Source of the DNA: CAXBCP01 sp963977005 | GTDB taxonomy: Bacteria > Pseudomonadota > Alphaproteobacteria > MPNO01 > UBA830 | DNA length: 64,000 nucleotides | Assembly: GCA_963977005.1 (NCBI GenBank) | Contig: CAXBMQ010000002.1 | Span: 197,797 to 261,796, forward strand | Direction of reading: 5' to 3' | In this document: one piece after another, positions 8,452 through 16,761 of the stretch | Numbering within the stretch: position 1 is the stretch's first letter | How the letters are laid out: each line of letters opens with the position of its first letter | Made by a program: the position numbers and the translations under genes | The notes under the pieces: generated by a model | Databases searched by the model: none | The model's input: the letters and a program-made list of their open reading frames with translations, nothing else | What the model was told of the DNA's origin: nothing

Positions 8452-9753
8452 TTGTTCGTTTCCGTGATCCGTGCGGTGCTCGCCGTGGCCGTGGTGCTTC
8501 CGGCCCTGCCGGGCGCGGTTTCGGCGCAGACGGCGGAACAGGATTCGGTGCAGGAGCGCGCCAGGCCCGATTTCGATCCGATCGGGATTGAGCTGGACGA
8601 ACTCCTCGGTGTTGTCGGCCTTGTCAGCGCCAAGACGATCGAACAGAAGAGTTCGCCGCTCTCGAGCTTCGTCGTCAAACCGTCATTCGGGGTCACCGGT
8701 GTTTATGACAGCAATATCTTTCTTACGGAAAACAACGAGGTTGGTGACAAACGGGTCGAGTATCGCCCGCAGGTCGCCATTCAGTCCGACTGGGGCCGGC
8801 ACGCCTTCGGTATTACGGCATTCGGGGTGTTGGGCCGTTATGTCGAGAACACCGACGAAGATTTCAACGACTATCAGATCCAGACCAGTGGCCGGCTCGA
8901 TATTTACGACAACAAGAAACTCGAATTGCTGGCAGGCGTTGCCCAGCGCCATGAAGAGCGCGATGAAGAGGACGATCCCGGGCGTGGGTTCAAGCCGACG
9001 GTATCGTTCAATAAATTCGCCAAACTGACATTCGAATACCTGGCGGACGTTTTTCTGACCCGGTTCATATTCGATATCGAGCATCAGGACTTCAAAAACA
9101 GCGACGGTATCAACAACGACGCTCGCGACGAGACGATCATCGAGACCTCCCTGCGGCTAGGGTACGAATTCACGCCGGGTACAACGGTTTTTGTCGAACC
9201 CAACGCCGATTTCCGTCTGTTCGATCAGGAACGGGACGGCGCCGGCAATTTGCAGGACAACTGGGCCGTTGGCTCGCTCGTCGGCATGACGTTCGACGTC
9301 ACCGGGGTTACATTTCTCGAATTCGGTGTGGGCTTCGAGTATCGCAGTTTCGATGATCCGTCCTTCGGTTCGGAGTTCAATTTCGATTTCCTCGTCAGGC
9401 ATATCTGGAATGTGACCGACGTTATCAGCCTGACAACCGACATAGAGCGCACCTTCGAGGACTCGGCCACGCCGGGTGTGTCCGGCGTTATCGAATACAG
9501 CCTGTCCACCGTGGTCGACTATGAACTGCTCGATAACGTCATTGTCAGCAGCGGGGTCGGTCTGTCGTTTTCCGAAACCAGCGGGACAGGTCGGGAGGAC
9601 CTCAATATCAACCCCACTCTCGCCGTGAAATACCTGGTAAACGAAAACTGGACCGCTCAGTTGAATCTCGGCTATGCGACGCGGGAATCGACCGCGGCCG
9701 GTGAAAGCTTCGAAAATTATTCCGCGAGTTTCGGGCTTGTCATGAAGCTCTGA
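8452..9753 (+). CDS. Outer-membrane beta-barrel protein of the polysaccharide locus
   Basis: This protein of about 433 residues has a signal peptide (AVLAVAVVLPALPGAVSAQ) and then amphipathic strands rich in aromatic and acidic residues, such as FGVTGVYDSNIFLTENNEVG and FLEFGVGFEYRSFDDPSFG, ending in SASFGLVMKL. This matches the BBP2/EpsL-type outer-membrane barrels found in exopolysaccharide operons. A stop lies in frame at 8446, so translation must begin at TTG 8452 or GTG 8464; neither has a strong ribosome site, and the GTG gives an equally good signal peptide. The likely role is passage of the polymer or anchoring at the outer membrane beside the small Wza protein. Confidence 0.8.
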   Translation: MFVSVIRAVLAVAVVLPALPGAVSAQTAEQDSVQERARPDFDPIGIELDELLGVVGLVSAKTIEQKSSPLSSFVVKPSFGVTGVYDSNIFLTENNEVGDKRVEYRPQVAIQSDWGRHAFGITAFGVLGRYVENTDEDFNDYQIQTSGRLDIYDNKKLELLAGVAQRHEERDEEDDPGRGFKPTVSFNKFAKLTFEYLADVFLTRFIFDIEHQDFKNSDGINNDARDETIIETSLRLGYEFTPGTTVFVEPNADFRLFDQERDGAGNLQDNWAVGSLVGMTFDVTGVTFLEFGVGFEYRSFDDPSFGSEFNFDFLVRHIWNVTDVISLTTDIERTFEDSATPGVSGVIEYSLSTVVDYELLDNVIVSSGVGLSFSETSGTGREDLNINPTLAVKYLVNENWTAQLNLGYATRESTAAGESFENYSASFGLVMKL

Positions 9754-9804
9754 CCGCCCGGCGCCGGTGGGCAGACGACTGATTTCGTTAAGTAACGTTA
9801 TTGT

Positions 9805-9820
9805 TGGCACGATTTTTGCT
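9805..9820 (+). promoter_or_regulatory. Sigma-54 (RpoN) promoter
   Basis: The sequence TGGCACGATTTTTGCT matches the -24/-12 consensus TGGCACG-N4-TTGCW at every position, with exactly 10 nt between the GG (9806-9807) and the GC (9818-9819). Transcription should start near 9831 and run into the Wza-type gene, leaving a leader of about 250 nt. Sigma-54 promoters need an enhancer-binding activator; no such gene is in the window. Confidence 0.8.
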
Positions 9821-9878
9821 TGTATTAGCGTAATATGCTCGCAAACCACAGGATCAGTCGCAAAATGTTACGGTATTC

Positions 9879-9894
9879 GGGGGTTTTTACCCCC
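9879..9894 (+). promoter_or_regulatory. Leader hairpin (not a terminator)
   Basis: A 6-bp stem GGGGGT/ACCCCC closes a TTTT loop about 48 nt downstream of the predicted sigma-54 start. It is followed by AAAAC, not a T-tract, so it is unlikely to be an intrinsic terminator on either strand. It could stabilise the transcript or bind a regulator. Confidence 0.35.
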
Positions 9895-10035
9895 AAAACA
9901 GGGTCTGTCAGGGCCGGTTCATGTGGCCGTGTGCGGGGTTTTCCGCGAATTCCGCTTTATCCGGCGCGCGCTTTCTCCCATATTCCGCTCCCCGATCCGC
10001 GGGCAAGCATCGTGTGTAAAGAATCACGACAGTAA

Positions 10036-10051
10036 TGTGACCCGGATCACT
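10036..10051 (+). promoter_or_regulatory. CRP/FNR-like operator with nearby sigma-70-like -10 box
   Basis: TGTGA-CCCGGA-TCACT fits the CRP/FNR family pattern TGTGA-N6-TCACA with one mismatch. A TATAAC box lies at 10061-10066, and TGACCC 17 bp before it overlaps the dyad, so a bound protein would touch or block the -35 region. This would be a second, sigma-70-type promoter for the exporter genes. Confidence 0.4.
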
Positions 10052-10084
10052 GTCAGACCTTATAACTCTGTGAAAAAACCAGTT

Positions 10085-10633
10085 ATGTTCAAATCAATCG
10101 CGACCTCCCTGATATTGTTCTGCGTTGCCATGTTTGCAGTGGCTGGCGGCGTCTCTGCGCAGACCGCCGGGCTGGAGGATTACCGCCTCGGTCCGGGTGA
10201 CCGTCTCAAGGTAACGGTGTTCGGACATCCCCAGGAATCCGGCGAATTCGAGATAGACGGGTCCGGCAATCTGGCCTATCCGTTACTGGGCCGGGTACCG
10301 GCACGGGGCAGGACATTGCCCGATCTGCAGGAATTCATACGGGCCGAACTCGACAAGCGTTTTATCGTCGATCCCCGGATTTCCATCGAAGTGCTGAACT
10401 ATCGCCCGTTTTATATCTACGGCGAGGTGAACCGCGCCGGATCCTATCCGTTTGTCTCCGGCCTCACCATCCGCCGTGCCGTCGCAATCGCCGGTGGCTT
10501 CACGCGGCGCGCCAGGCGCGAACCGGTAACGCTGATCCGCGAACGCCAAAAGGGCGTAGAAAAGATATCTTCTGCTCTTGATATACCGGTTCTTCCGGGC
10601 GACATCATTGAAGTCCCCCGGCGCCTGTTCTGA
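10085..10633 (+). CDS. Wza-type polysaccharide export protein (short form)
   Basis: This 182-residue secreted protein has a signal peptide (IATSLILFCVAMFAVAGGVSAQ) and the polysaccharide export domain, starting YRLGPGDRLKVTVFGHPQESGEFEIDGSGNLAYPLLGRVPARG. One SLBB-like domain follows (FYIYGEVNRAGSYPFVSGLTIRRAVAIAGGFTRRA). It forms the periplasmic/outer-membrane exit for polymer delivered by the Wzc-type protein encoded 109 bp downstream. It is about half the length of Wza and lacks the C-terminal transmembrane helix, as in short exporters that pair with a separate barrel such as the one at 8452. An in-frame GTG at 10070 would add a KK n-region and is an alternative start. Confidence 0.88.
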   Translation: MFKSIATSLILFCVAMFAVAGGVSAQTAGLEDYRLGPGDRLKVTVFGHPQESGEFEIDGSGNLAYPLLGRVPARGRTLPDLQEFIRAELDKRFIVDPRISIEVLNYRPFYIYGEVNRAGSYPFVSGLTIRRAVAIAGGFTRRARREPVTLIRERQKGVEKISSALDIPVLPGDIIEVPRRLF

Positions 10634-10742
10634 ATGATGGCCGGAGAGCGGGAAGACGGTGAGCAATTAACATTAGGAAAACCGGTTAAAAGACTGTAAA
10701 AAAGAGTGTTTTACTGAGTATTGAATGTAGGACCATTGAGAC

Positions 10743-13052
10743 GTGGCAACAGTAACATCATTTCCGAGACGGGACCGCGAAACGGCATTTGACAATGCCG
10801 GCTCCGGCAATGCCGTCTTTGTGCAGGGCGAAGATCAGGGTTTTGATCTGCGCCGGCTGTTTGGCGCTATTCGGCGGCGGAAGGTTCTGATTGCCGGACT
10901 GATGATCGTTTCCACCGGCTTTGCGACGCTCTATGCCAACCAGCTGCAGCCGCTGTATTCGTCCGAAGCGCTTATCGTTCTAGAGGGCGCGCGCAACAAC
11001 GTCATCAATATCGACCGGGTGGCCCAGGGTATCCAGCCGGATTACTTCACGATGGAAACCGAAGCCGCCGTTATCGGTTCGCGTGCCATTGCCGCCAAGG
11101 TGGTGGACAGGCTGAATCTTTACGAAAGCCCGCTCTATAACCCTGCATTGATGGTGCACAAGCCGTCCCTGTCGGAGAAGGCGATTGCCAGGGTCAAGAG
11201 CCTCGTCGGTTTCGATAACGCGGCACCGCAAAAGACCGAGACATACGATCCCTGGGCGGGGATGCCGCCGGCAGAAAAACGTACAGCAATGCGCGAATAC
11301 CTAGCGGACGCGTTTCTCGGTGGACTGACCGTTGTGCCGTCGCAAACCTCGCGCCTTATATCGATCAATTACGTTTCCACCGATCCGGAAATGGCCGCAA
11401 GGGCGGCCAATGCCGCTGCCGAAGCGTATCTTTTCGACCAGATCGAATCCAAGGGGGATGTTACCGCCCGCGCCTCACGCTGGTTGAACGAGCGGGTTGT
11501 CGAACTGCGCGACCGGGTGATCCAGTCCGAGACAAAGCTGGAACAGTTTCGCGCCCGGACAGGTCTGCTGGAAGTCGGCGAGGGCTCGACGCTCAAGACG
11601 CAACTCGTGAAGCTTGAAGCCGAACTGGGCGAATCCCGCACACGTCGCGCCGAGGCGGATGCCCGTTTCGGGCAGGTGCAGGCATTGCTGAAAGACAAAT
11701 CCAATACAGACAGCGTCGATTCCGCCGCGGCGGTGCTGGATTCACCGCTGATCCAGCGCCTGCGCGAGCAGGAAGCCCAGATCGTGCGCTCGCTCGCCGC
11801 GCTGTCCACGCAACTGCGCCCCGGACACCCGCGTATGGTGCTTGCCGAAAACGAACTTGTCGATCTGAGAAAGAAAATCCGCGTAGAGGTCGACAAGATC
11901 GTGCGCAATCTGGAGAACGAGCTGGATATCGCCAAGGTCCGGGAGCGCAATCTGCGCCGTGAAGTCGCGTCGCTGGAACGCCAGATTTCGGAACAGGGCC
12001 AAGCTTCCGCAACGATGCGCGCGCTGCGGGCCGAAGTCGACGCCAACAAACAGCTTTATCAGACGGTCCTCGCCCGTTTCAAGGAAACCAAGGTCGTCGA
12101 TGACGAGGTCCAGGAAGCGGATGCGCGTATTATTTCGCCGGCAACGGTTCCGGGCGGCGCGTTCTATCCACAGAAGAAACTCATCATTGTCGCCGCCCTC
12201 TTCATTTCCGCCGTCTTCGGTATTGCCATCGCGATCGGCCTGGAACTGATGGATACCGGTTTCCGCAGTATCACCCATGTTGAGTCCGCGACAGGCATTC
12301 CCGGACTCGGCGTTATCCCGATGCTGGACAAGGCGGATAGGAGCATGCTGCCACACGAGGTGGCGGTTAAAAAACCGAACTCGCCTTATGGCGAGGCCGT
12401 GCGGTCGATTCGGACAGGGCTGCTGCTATCCAATATAGACCATGCACCGAAGACGGTTCTGGTGACGTCCTCGGTTTCGTCCGAGGGAAAAACATCGACC
12501 TCTTTATCCGTCGCGACGCTCTCGGCGCGCACCGGACAGCGGGCGATTATCGTCGATTGCGATATGCGTCACCCCAGCGTTCATGTCGCCCTCCAGGTGC
12601 CGAACGAAGTCGGGCTGAGCAACTATCTGACCGGCCAGAACAGCCTCGACGAAGTGATCGATATCGATCTCGGCACGGGGGTTCATTACATCACGGCCGG
12701 CGGGCGCAACCCGCACCCGATGGATCTCCTCAATTCTCAACAGATGAAGGCGCTGATCTCTCTGCTCGCGCAGCAATACGATATCGTCGTCTTCGACACA
12801 CCGCCGCTGCTTGCCGTCTCCGATACGCTGGTGCTGGCGCGTCAGGTTGAAAAAGCGATCTTCGTTGTGCGCTGGGAAAAAACAAGGCGCGACACGGTTG
12901 CCACCGGTCTGCGCCAGATCATCGAGGCCGGCGCCGATATGGCGGGCATTGTGATGACCCAGGTCGATCTCAAAAAGCAGGCCCGCTACGGTCAGTCCGA
13001 TAGCGGATACCAGCACTATTACGATCACCATATGAAGTACTACACCGAATAG
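10743..13052 (+). CDS. Wzc/ExoP-type polysaccharide co-polymerase and tyrosine autokinase
   Basis: This 769-residue protein combines a Wzz chain-length domain (first membrane helix near residue 50, second near 480) with long periplasmic coiled coils and a cytoplasmic BY-kinase domain. The kinase has Walker A SSEGKTSTS near residue 580, Walker A' VDCDMRHPS near 605 and Walker B VVFDTPPL near 685. The C-terminal tail is tyrosine-rich (YGQSDSGYQHYYDHHMKYY), the usual autophosphorylation cluster. Such proteins control chain length and couple polymerisation to export through Wza. The start is a GTG preceded by AGGAC. The 109-bp gap before it contains no obvious second promoter. Confidence 0.93.
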   Translation: MATVTSFPRRDRETAFDNAGSGNAVFVQGEDQGFDLRRLFGAIRRRKVLIAGLMIVSTGFATLYANQLQPLYSSEALIVLEGARNNVINIDRVAQGIQPDYFTMETEAAVIGSRAIAAKVVDRLNLYESPLYNPALMVHKPSLSEKAIARVKSLVGFDNAAPQKTETYDPWAGMPPAEKRTAMREYLADAFLGGLTVVPSQTSRLISINYVSTDPEMAARAANAAAEAYLFDQIESKGDVTARASRWLNERVVELRDRVIQSETKLEQFRARTGLLEVGEGSTLKTQLVKLEAELGESRTRRAEADARFGQVQALLKDKSNTDSVDSAAAVLDSPLIQRLREQEAQIVRSLAALSTQLRPGHPRMVLAENELVDLRKKIRVEVDKIVRNLENELDIAKVRERNLRREVASLERQISEQGQASATMRALRAEVDANKQLYQTVLARFKETKVVDDEVQEADARIISPATVPGGAFYPQKKLIIVAALFISAVFGIAIAIGLELMDTGFRSITHVESATGIPGLGVIPMLDKADRSMLPHEVAVKKPNSPYGEAVRSIRTGLLLSNIDHAPKTVLVTSSVSSEGKTSTSLSVATLSARTGQRAIIVDCDMRHPSVHVALQVPNEVGLSNYLTGQNSLDEVIDIDLGTGVHYITAGGRNPHPMDLLNSQQMKALISLLAQQYDIVVFDTPPLLAVSDTLVLARQVEKAIFVVRWEKTRRDTVATGLRQIIEAGADMAGIVMTQVDLKKQARYGQSDSGYQHYYDHHMKYYTE

Positions 13053-13095
13053 CGCTTCCTGCCCTGCGGCGGGCGGTGCAGAAACGAAAGTTCAC

Positions 13096-13117
13096 GGTGA
13101 TGAAACGGTGATGAAAC
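13096..13117 (+). repeat. 11-bp tandem duplication at a start codon
   Basis: The unit GGTGATGAAAC occurs twice in tandem (13096-13106, 13107-13117). The first copy creates a three-codon reading frame (Met-Lys-Arg-stop) whose TGA overlaps the ATG of the next gene as TGATG. Confidence 0.6.
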
Positions 13118-13788
13118 AGCGGATGCCGGTTCTGGTTGCGGCGCTTTGTGTCAGCGGCCTTCTGATCGTTCCGGTATGGCCGCGTTTTATCGCCGGCGCC
13201 ATCGTCGCACCCTACGAAGACACCTTGCGCGATATCGCGCGCGGAAAAGAATTGCTGCGCGGTTTTCTGGCCGAAGCCGATACGGCGCTGCGTGTTGCCG
13301 GTAGATGGTCCGACCGGGGCGATATTCATCTAAGTCTTGGCAGTCTTCGGCTCGTCGCGGCACGCGAGGCTTTGAAGGCGGCGGACCAGCGCAGGGCGCT
13401 TGATGAGGCGGTTGCCGAATTGTCCACCGGGCTGGCGCGCAAACCTGCCGCTCCTTATGCGTGGCTGCAGCTCGCCCAGGCGGTACGTGCCCGTCGTGGC
13501 ACGGTTCCCGCTATTGAAGAGTATCTCGACCTGTCGACCCGTCTCGCGCGGTGGGAGCACCGGCTCGTGATGCCGCGGCTGGAAATTGCGCTGGGCGCGT
13601 GGCCCGCCCTCGGTTCATCCTACCGGGAGATACTGCCGCAGCAGTTCCAGCGCGCCGTCGATACCGCCCCTGTGGCGCTTGCCCGTGCCGTCAGGCGGAA
13701 TTATGCGCTGCGCCAGGCGCGGCAGATGTTGGCGTCGTCGCCGCTTCACCTCGACCGGTTCACAATCGTTTACCTGTCGCGCGACTGA
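13111..13788 (+). CDS. Membrane-anchored hypothetical protein in the polysaccharide locus
   Basis: This 225-residue protein has one N-terminal membrane anchor (VLVAALCVSGLLIVPVWPRF). The rest is Ala/Arg/Leu-rich helices with TPR-like spacing (for example AVAELSTGLARKPAAPYAWLQLAQAV), followed by APVALARAVRRNYALRQARQML. It probably sits in the periplasm attached to the inner membrane. It follows the Wzc-type gene and is convergent with the O-antigen-ligase-like gene, overlapping its 3' end by 19 bp. Small proteins of this kind often accompany Wzy/WaaL genes in such loci, but I do not recognise a named family. Confidence 0.65.
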   Translation: MKQRMPVLVAALCVSGLLIVPVWPRFIAGAIVAPYEDTLRDIARGKELLRGFLAEADTALRVAGRWSDRGDIHLSLGSLRLVAAREALKAADQRRALDEAVAELSTGLARKPAAPYAWLQLAQAVRARRGTVPAIEEYLDLSTRLARWEHRLVMPRLEIALGAWPALGSSYREILPQQFQRAVDTAPVALARAVRRNYALRQARQMLASSPLHLDRFTIVYLSRD

Positions 13789-15191
13789 TGTGCCGCGGAT
13801 CGTCCTTCCGTCGGCCATGACTGCGCGAAGGCGACTCCCAGAATTGCGGCAAACGTCACAGAGACGCCGGGTATCTGGGGCCCGAAATCGAAATAGGAAT
13901 GGAAGGCCACGAGCAGCGCGGTCGCCGCGCCGACGGCGGGATAGACCTGATGCCGGCGGCGTTGCAGTGTTCCGGCAAAACACCGGATAACGATGAGCAT
14001 GATCGCGCCGAAATAAAGCGCCGCGGCAACGATCCCAGCCTCCGCCGCGAATTCAAGATACACACTGTGTGCCGATGCGAAGGCCGGTGAGATGGCCGGG
14101 AATCCGGCATCGCGGTATAGATGAAAAAGCGCCGGGAACGACCCTGCACCGTGCCCCGTCACCGGCGCATCGGCGATCGCCCGCAGCGCGACACTGTGGA
14201 TAAGATGACGATCCGAATTGAAAAACTGCCCGGCCAACCTGTCCGAGAGACCGCCGCCGCTGACTGCGAATGTCGCAATGCCGAGCAACAGCAATCCGCC
14301 GGCCAGCGCAATCGACGTGCGTTTGCGCAGCGTACCGCCTGCCTGCAGTAGCATGATGAGTACGATCAGCCCGATGGCGGTAAAGATCACGCCGCCCCGC
14401 GATTTGGTCAGCAACAGGGCGCTGCCGATGATGACGCAGATGCCGGTCAGCACAAAAACCGACATGCTGAGATTCTCCATCGAGTTCAGAAAGCGCCGCG
14501 AGCTGTCAAAGGCGCCGGAAGCATCTCTCTTGAGATAGCGGATCGCCAGGCCGAAGGATGTAATCAGCCCGATTCCGGCAAAAACCGCGTAGTGGTTGCG
14601 GTTGACGAAGGTGCTCGTCAGGGAGAGCTGATACGCCCATTTCTCCGAGAACAGAATCATGCCGGATCCGGAAACATAGGCCCAGATTCCATAGGCCGCA
14701 TAAAGCAGCCCGGTAACCGCAATCGCCCAGAAAATCAGATGGGCGCGCTCAGACGACCGGCCGAACTGCATGCCAAGCCAGAAAATGACGGCGTAGCTGC
14801 CCATGCGGGCGAGGGTGTCGGGGACGGCGTCCGGGTTAAGGGCGATCGCGCCCGACACCGTCCGGTCCGTCAGAACGGTCCGGATATCCGCCCATAGCGG
14901 ATGATGAAGATCGACGGGTGCCAGCGGCGACGCTTGTACAAAAAGCCAGAGCAGAACGAGGCCCAGCATCGCCGCCGGCACACGGTACCGGGACGCAGGA
15001 ATGGCATAGAGATCCGCCCGCAACGCCGCTGCCGCGGCCCAGAGCAGCAGGGCAATGCCGGTCAGGATAGACAGCAGGCTGTACGACCAGAGGTGTGCCG
15101 ACCCGTATGGCAGGGGCGCCAGGACCACGATAGCAAGAAAGAACCAGAAAGATCCGGCGACAGCGAGGCGGCTGATATTTTGACCCGCCAT
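13770..15191 (-). CDS. O-antigen ligase/polymerase (WaaL/Wzy-like) membrane protein 1
   Basis: This 473-residue protein has about ten to twelve membrane segments and a large periplasmic loop carrying NRNHYAVFAGIGLITSFGLAI and APVTGHGAGSFPALFHLYRDAGF. The latter is the conserved G-x-G-x-G-x-F loop of the Wzy_C family (O-antigen ligase/polymerase). It would join polysaccharide repeat units in the periplasm or ligate polymer to a carrier. I chose the ATG at 15191, which starts 4 bp after the stop of the upstream WcaJ-type gene; a longer frame to 15227 would overlap that gene. A second family member lies at 23368-24819. Confidence 0.83.
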   Translation of the reverse strand: MAGQNISRLAVAGSFWFFLAIVVLAPLPYGSAHLWSYSLLSILTGIALLLWAAAAALRADLYAIPASRYRVPAAMLGLVLLWLFVQASPLAPVDLHHPLWADIRTVLTDRTVSGAIALNPDAVPDTLARMGSYAVIFWLGMQFGRSSERAHLIFWAIAVTGLLYAAYGIWAYVSGSGMILFSEKWAYQLSLTSTFVNRNHYAVFAGIGLITSFGLAIRYLKRDASGAFDSSRRFLNSMENLSMSVFVLTGICVIIGSALLLTKSRGGVIFTAIGLIVLIMLLQAGGTLRKRTSIALAGGLLLLGIATFAVSGGGLSDRLAGQFFNSDRHLIHSVALRAIADAPVTGHGAGSFPALFHLYRDAGFPAISPAFASAHSVYLEFAAEAGIVAAALYFGAIMLIVIRCFAGTLQRRRHQVYPAVGAATALLVAFHSYFDFGPQIPGVSVTFAAILGVAFAQSWPTEGRSAAHQSRDR

Positions 15192-15195
15192 CGCG

Positions 15196-16611
15196 TCAGT
15201 ACGCGTTCCGGTGAACGAAGCCGACAAAGGCCGTCATGATCAGAATGCGCAGGTCGAACAGAACCGACCAGTGGTCAATGTAGTAGAGATCATGTTGTAC
15301 GCGTTGACGCATCAGGTCGACCGTCTGGGTCTCTCCGCGGAAACCGTTGACCTGAGCCCATCCCGTTATGCCGGGTTTTACCCGGTGCCGAGACAGGTAT
15401 TCATTGATGACGGATGCGTATTCTTCGTTATGTTCGACGGCATGCGGGCGCGGTCCCACGAGAGACATCTCGCCCCGGATCACGTTGATGAGTTGCGGCA
15501 ATTCGTCGAGGCTGGTCCGGCGCAGAAATTTGCCGATCGTCGTGACTCGCGGGTCCGCCCGGGTCGCCTGCGCGACGTCGGCACCCGGCGCCGGGTCGTC
15601 GCGCATGGTGCGGAATTTCAACACGGCAAACTCGTTATTGTTGAAGCCGTATCGTTTCTGACGGAACAGAACCGGTCCCCTGCTGTTCAACTTGATCGCG
15701 GCGGCGATGAGCAGAAGTATCGGGCTGAAGCCGATCAGCAGCAGCGTTGCCAGGATCCTGTCTTCAAGACCCTTCGCAAAGACGCTCCATCCGCTCAGCG
15801 GTCGTTCCGACAGCTTCAGCATCGGAATACCCGCAACCTCTCCATATCCCAGGCTCGGCAGTTCAAGCGAAATTTCTTCGGGGCAGAGCTTCACGTCCAC
15901 CGCGATGGTCTGCAGTTTGGCGGTCATCTCGCGCACTTCGCGACCGGCCCGCCAGGGCACGGCGACAATGATCTCGTCCACGCGGTGGCTCCGCATGAAG
16001 ACGAGCAGGTCATCGATATCGCCCCGGACGCTGTGCCCGGCAATCTCGGCCGGTGCCGTCCCGCTGGCTTCCTTGAAGACCCCGACAATGGTCGTGTCCG
16101 CGTTTCGGGTTGTCTCGAGGTGGCGGATGAGTTTTTCGGCCGGCCCACCGGTCCCGATAATGGCGATGTTTATGTCCAGTTCGCCGCGCCGCGCCCAGCG
16201 TTCTACCTGATAGGCAAACCCGATGCGTAAAATGCCGAACAGGATCAGGGTGATGGTGAACCAGGTGACCACCCAGAAGCGGGAATAACTGTCTGAAACC
16301 TGGGTGAAGTAGGCGAGCGCGATCAGGGTTACGAAAACCGCTCCCCAGATCGCGGTCACTTTTCCGAACTGGAGCGAGAACGTCACGAGGTTGGAAAACG
16401 AATACAGGTTGGTGAAATGCATATAGGTCGCCGTCAGAAAGGCGGCGACAAGAACGGCCGTCAGATAGATATCGGTCACGGCGAAGGTGCCGTGACGGGC
16501 CCAATAGGCGAACAGTCCCGCACCGATGACCGCCAGAACATCTGCAAGGCGCAGGCCGATAACGATCAGCCGCCGTGCGTCCGCTGCGAAAGTTGTGATA
16601 GCCGCGACCAT
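15196..16611 (-). CDS. Undecaprenyl-phosphate glucose phosphotransferase (WcaJ-type)
   Basis: This 471-residue polyisoprenyl-phosphate hexose-1-phosphate transferase starts polysaccharide repeat units by moving a sugar-1-phosphate, usually glucose, onto undecaprenyl phosphate. Four N-terminal membrane segments and a Rossmann-like domain (NIAIIGTGGPAEKLIRHL) precede the catalytic domain. That domain has the membrane-dipping helix RILATLLLIGFSPILLLIAAAIKL and motifs GPVLFRQKRYG, KFRTM, LRRTSLDELPQLINVIRGEMSLVGPRP and KPGITGWAQVNG. It probably forms an operon with the downstream ligase/polymerase gene. The 150-bp gap upstream holds no gene. Confidence 0.92.
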   Translation of the reverse strand: MVAAITTFAADARRLIVIGLRLADVLAVIGAGLFAYWARHGTFAVTDIYLTAVLVAAFLTATYMHFTNLYSFSNLVTFSLQFGKVTAIWGAVFVTLIALAYFTQVSDSYSRFWVVTWFTITLILFGILRIGFAYQVERWARRGELDINIAIIGTGGPAEKLIRHLETTRNADTTIVGVFKEASGTAPAEIAGHSVRGDIDDLLVFMRSHRVDEIIVAVPWRAGREVREMTAKLQTIAVDVKLCPEEISLELPSLGYGEVAGIPMLKLSERPLSGWSVFAKGLEDRILATLLLIGFSPILLLIAAAIKLNSRGPVLFRQKRYGFNNNEFAVLKFRTMRDDPAPGADVAQATRADPRVTTIGKFLRRTSLDELPQLINVIRGEMSLVGPRPHAVEHNEEYASVINEYLSRHRVKPGITGWAQVNGFRGETQTVDLMRQRVQHDLYYIDHWSVLFDLRILIMTAFVGFVHRNAY

Positions 16612-16761
16612 GAAGCCTCGTCGCCCAGATGCCGTTTACGCGAATACGCCGATGCGTGGGTGGCAAGCACGCGACCGCGATATTACAGCGCAGAACGCCG
16701 GATTTCACCCTCTATCTGGCGGGCTTCCGGGTGCCCTGACAGTCCCGCAGACGGGTTTGTG

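Larger units (their letters stand above)
9821..10084 (+). other. Long leader between the beta-barrel and Wza-type genes
   Basis: The gap from 9754 to 10084 is 331 bp and has no convincing gene. It holds the sigma-54 promoter (9805-9820), a small GGGGGT-TTTT-ACCCCC hairpin (9879-9894), and near its end a CRP/FNR-like dyad (10036-10051) just before a TATAAC box (10061-10066). The frame of the exporter is open upstream across this stretch, but the signal peptide places the real start at 10085, or possibly GTG 10070. Confidence 0.5.

Noticed and set aside
9879..9894. Intrinsic terminator in the exporter leader
   Set aside because: The hairpin is not followed by a T-tract on either strand.
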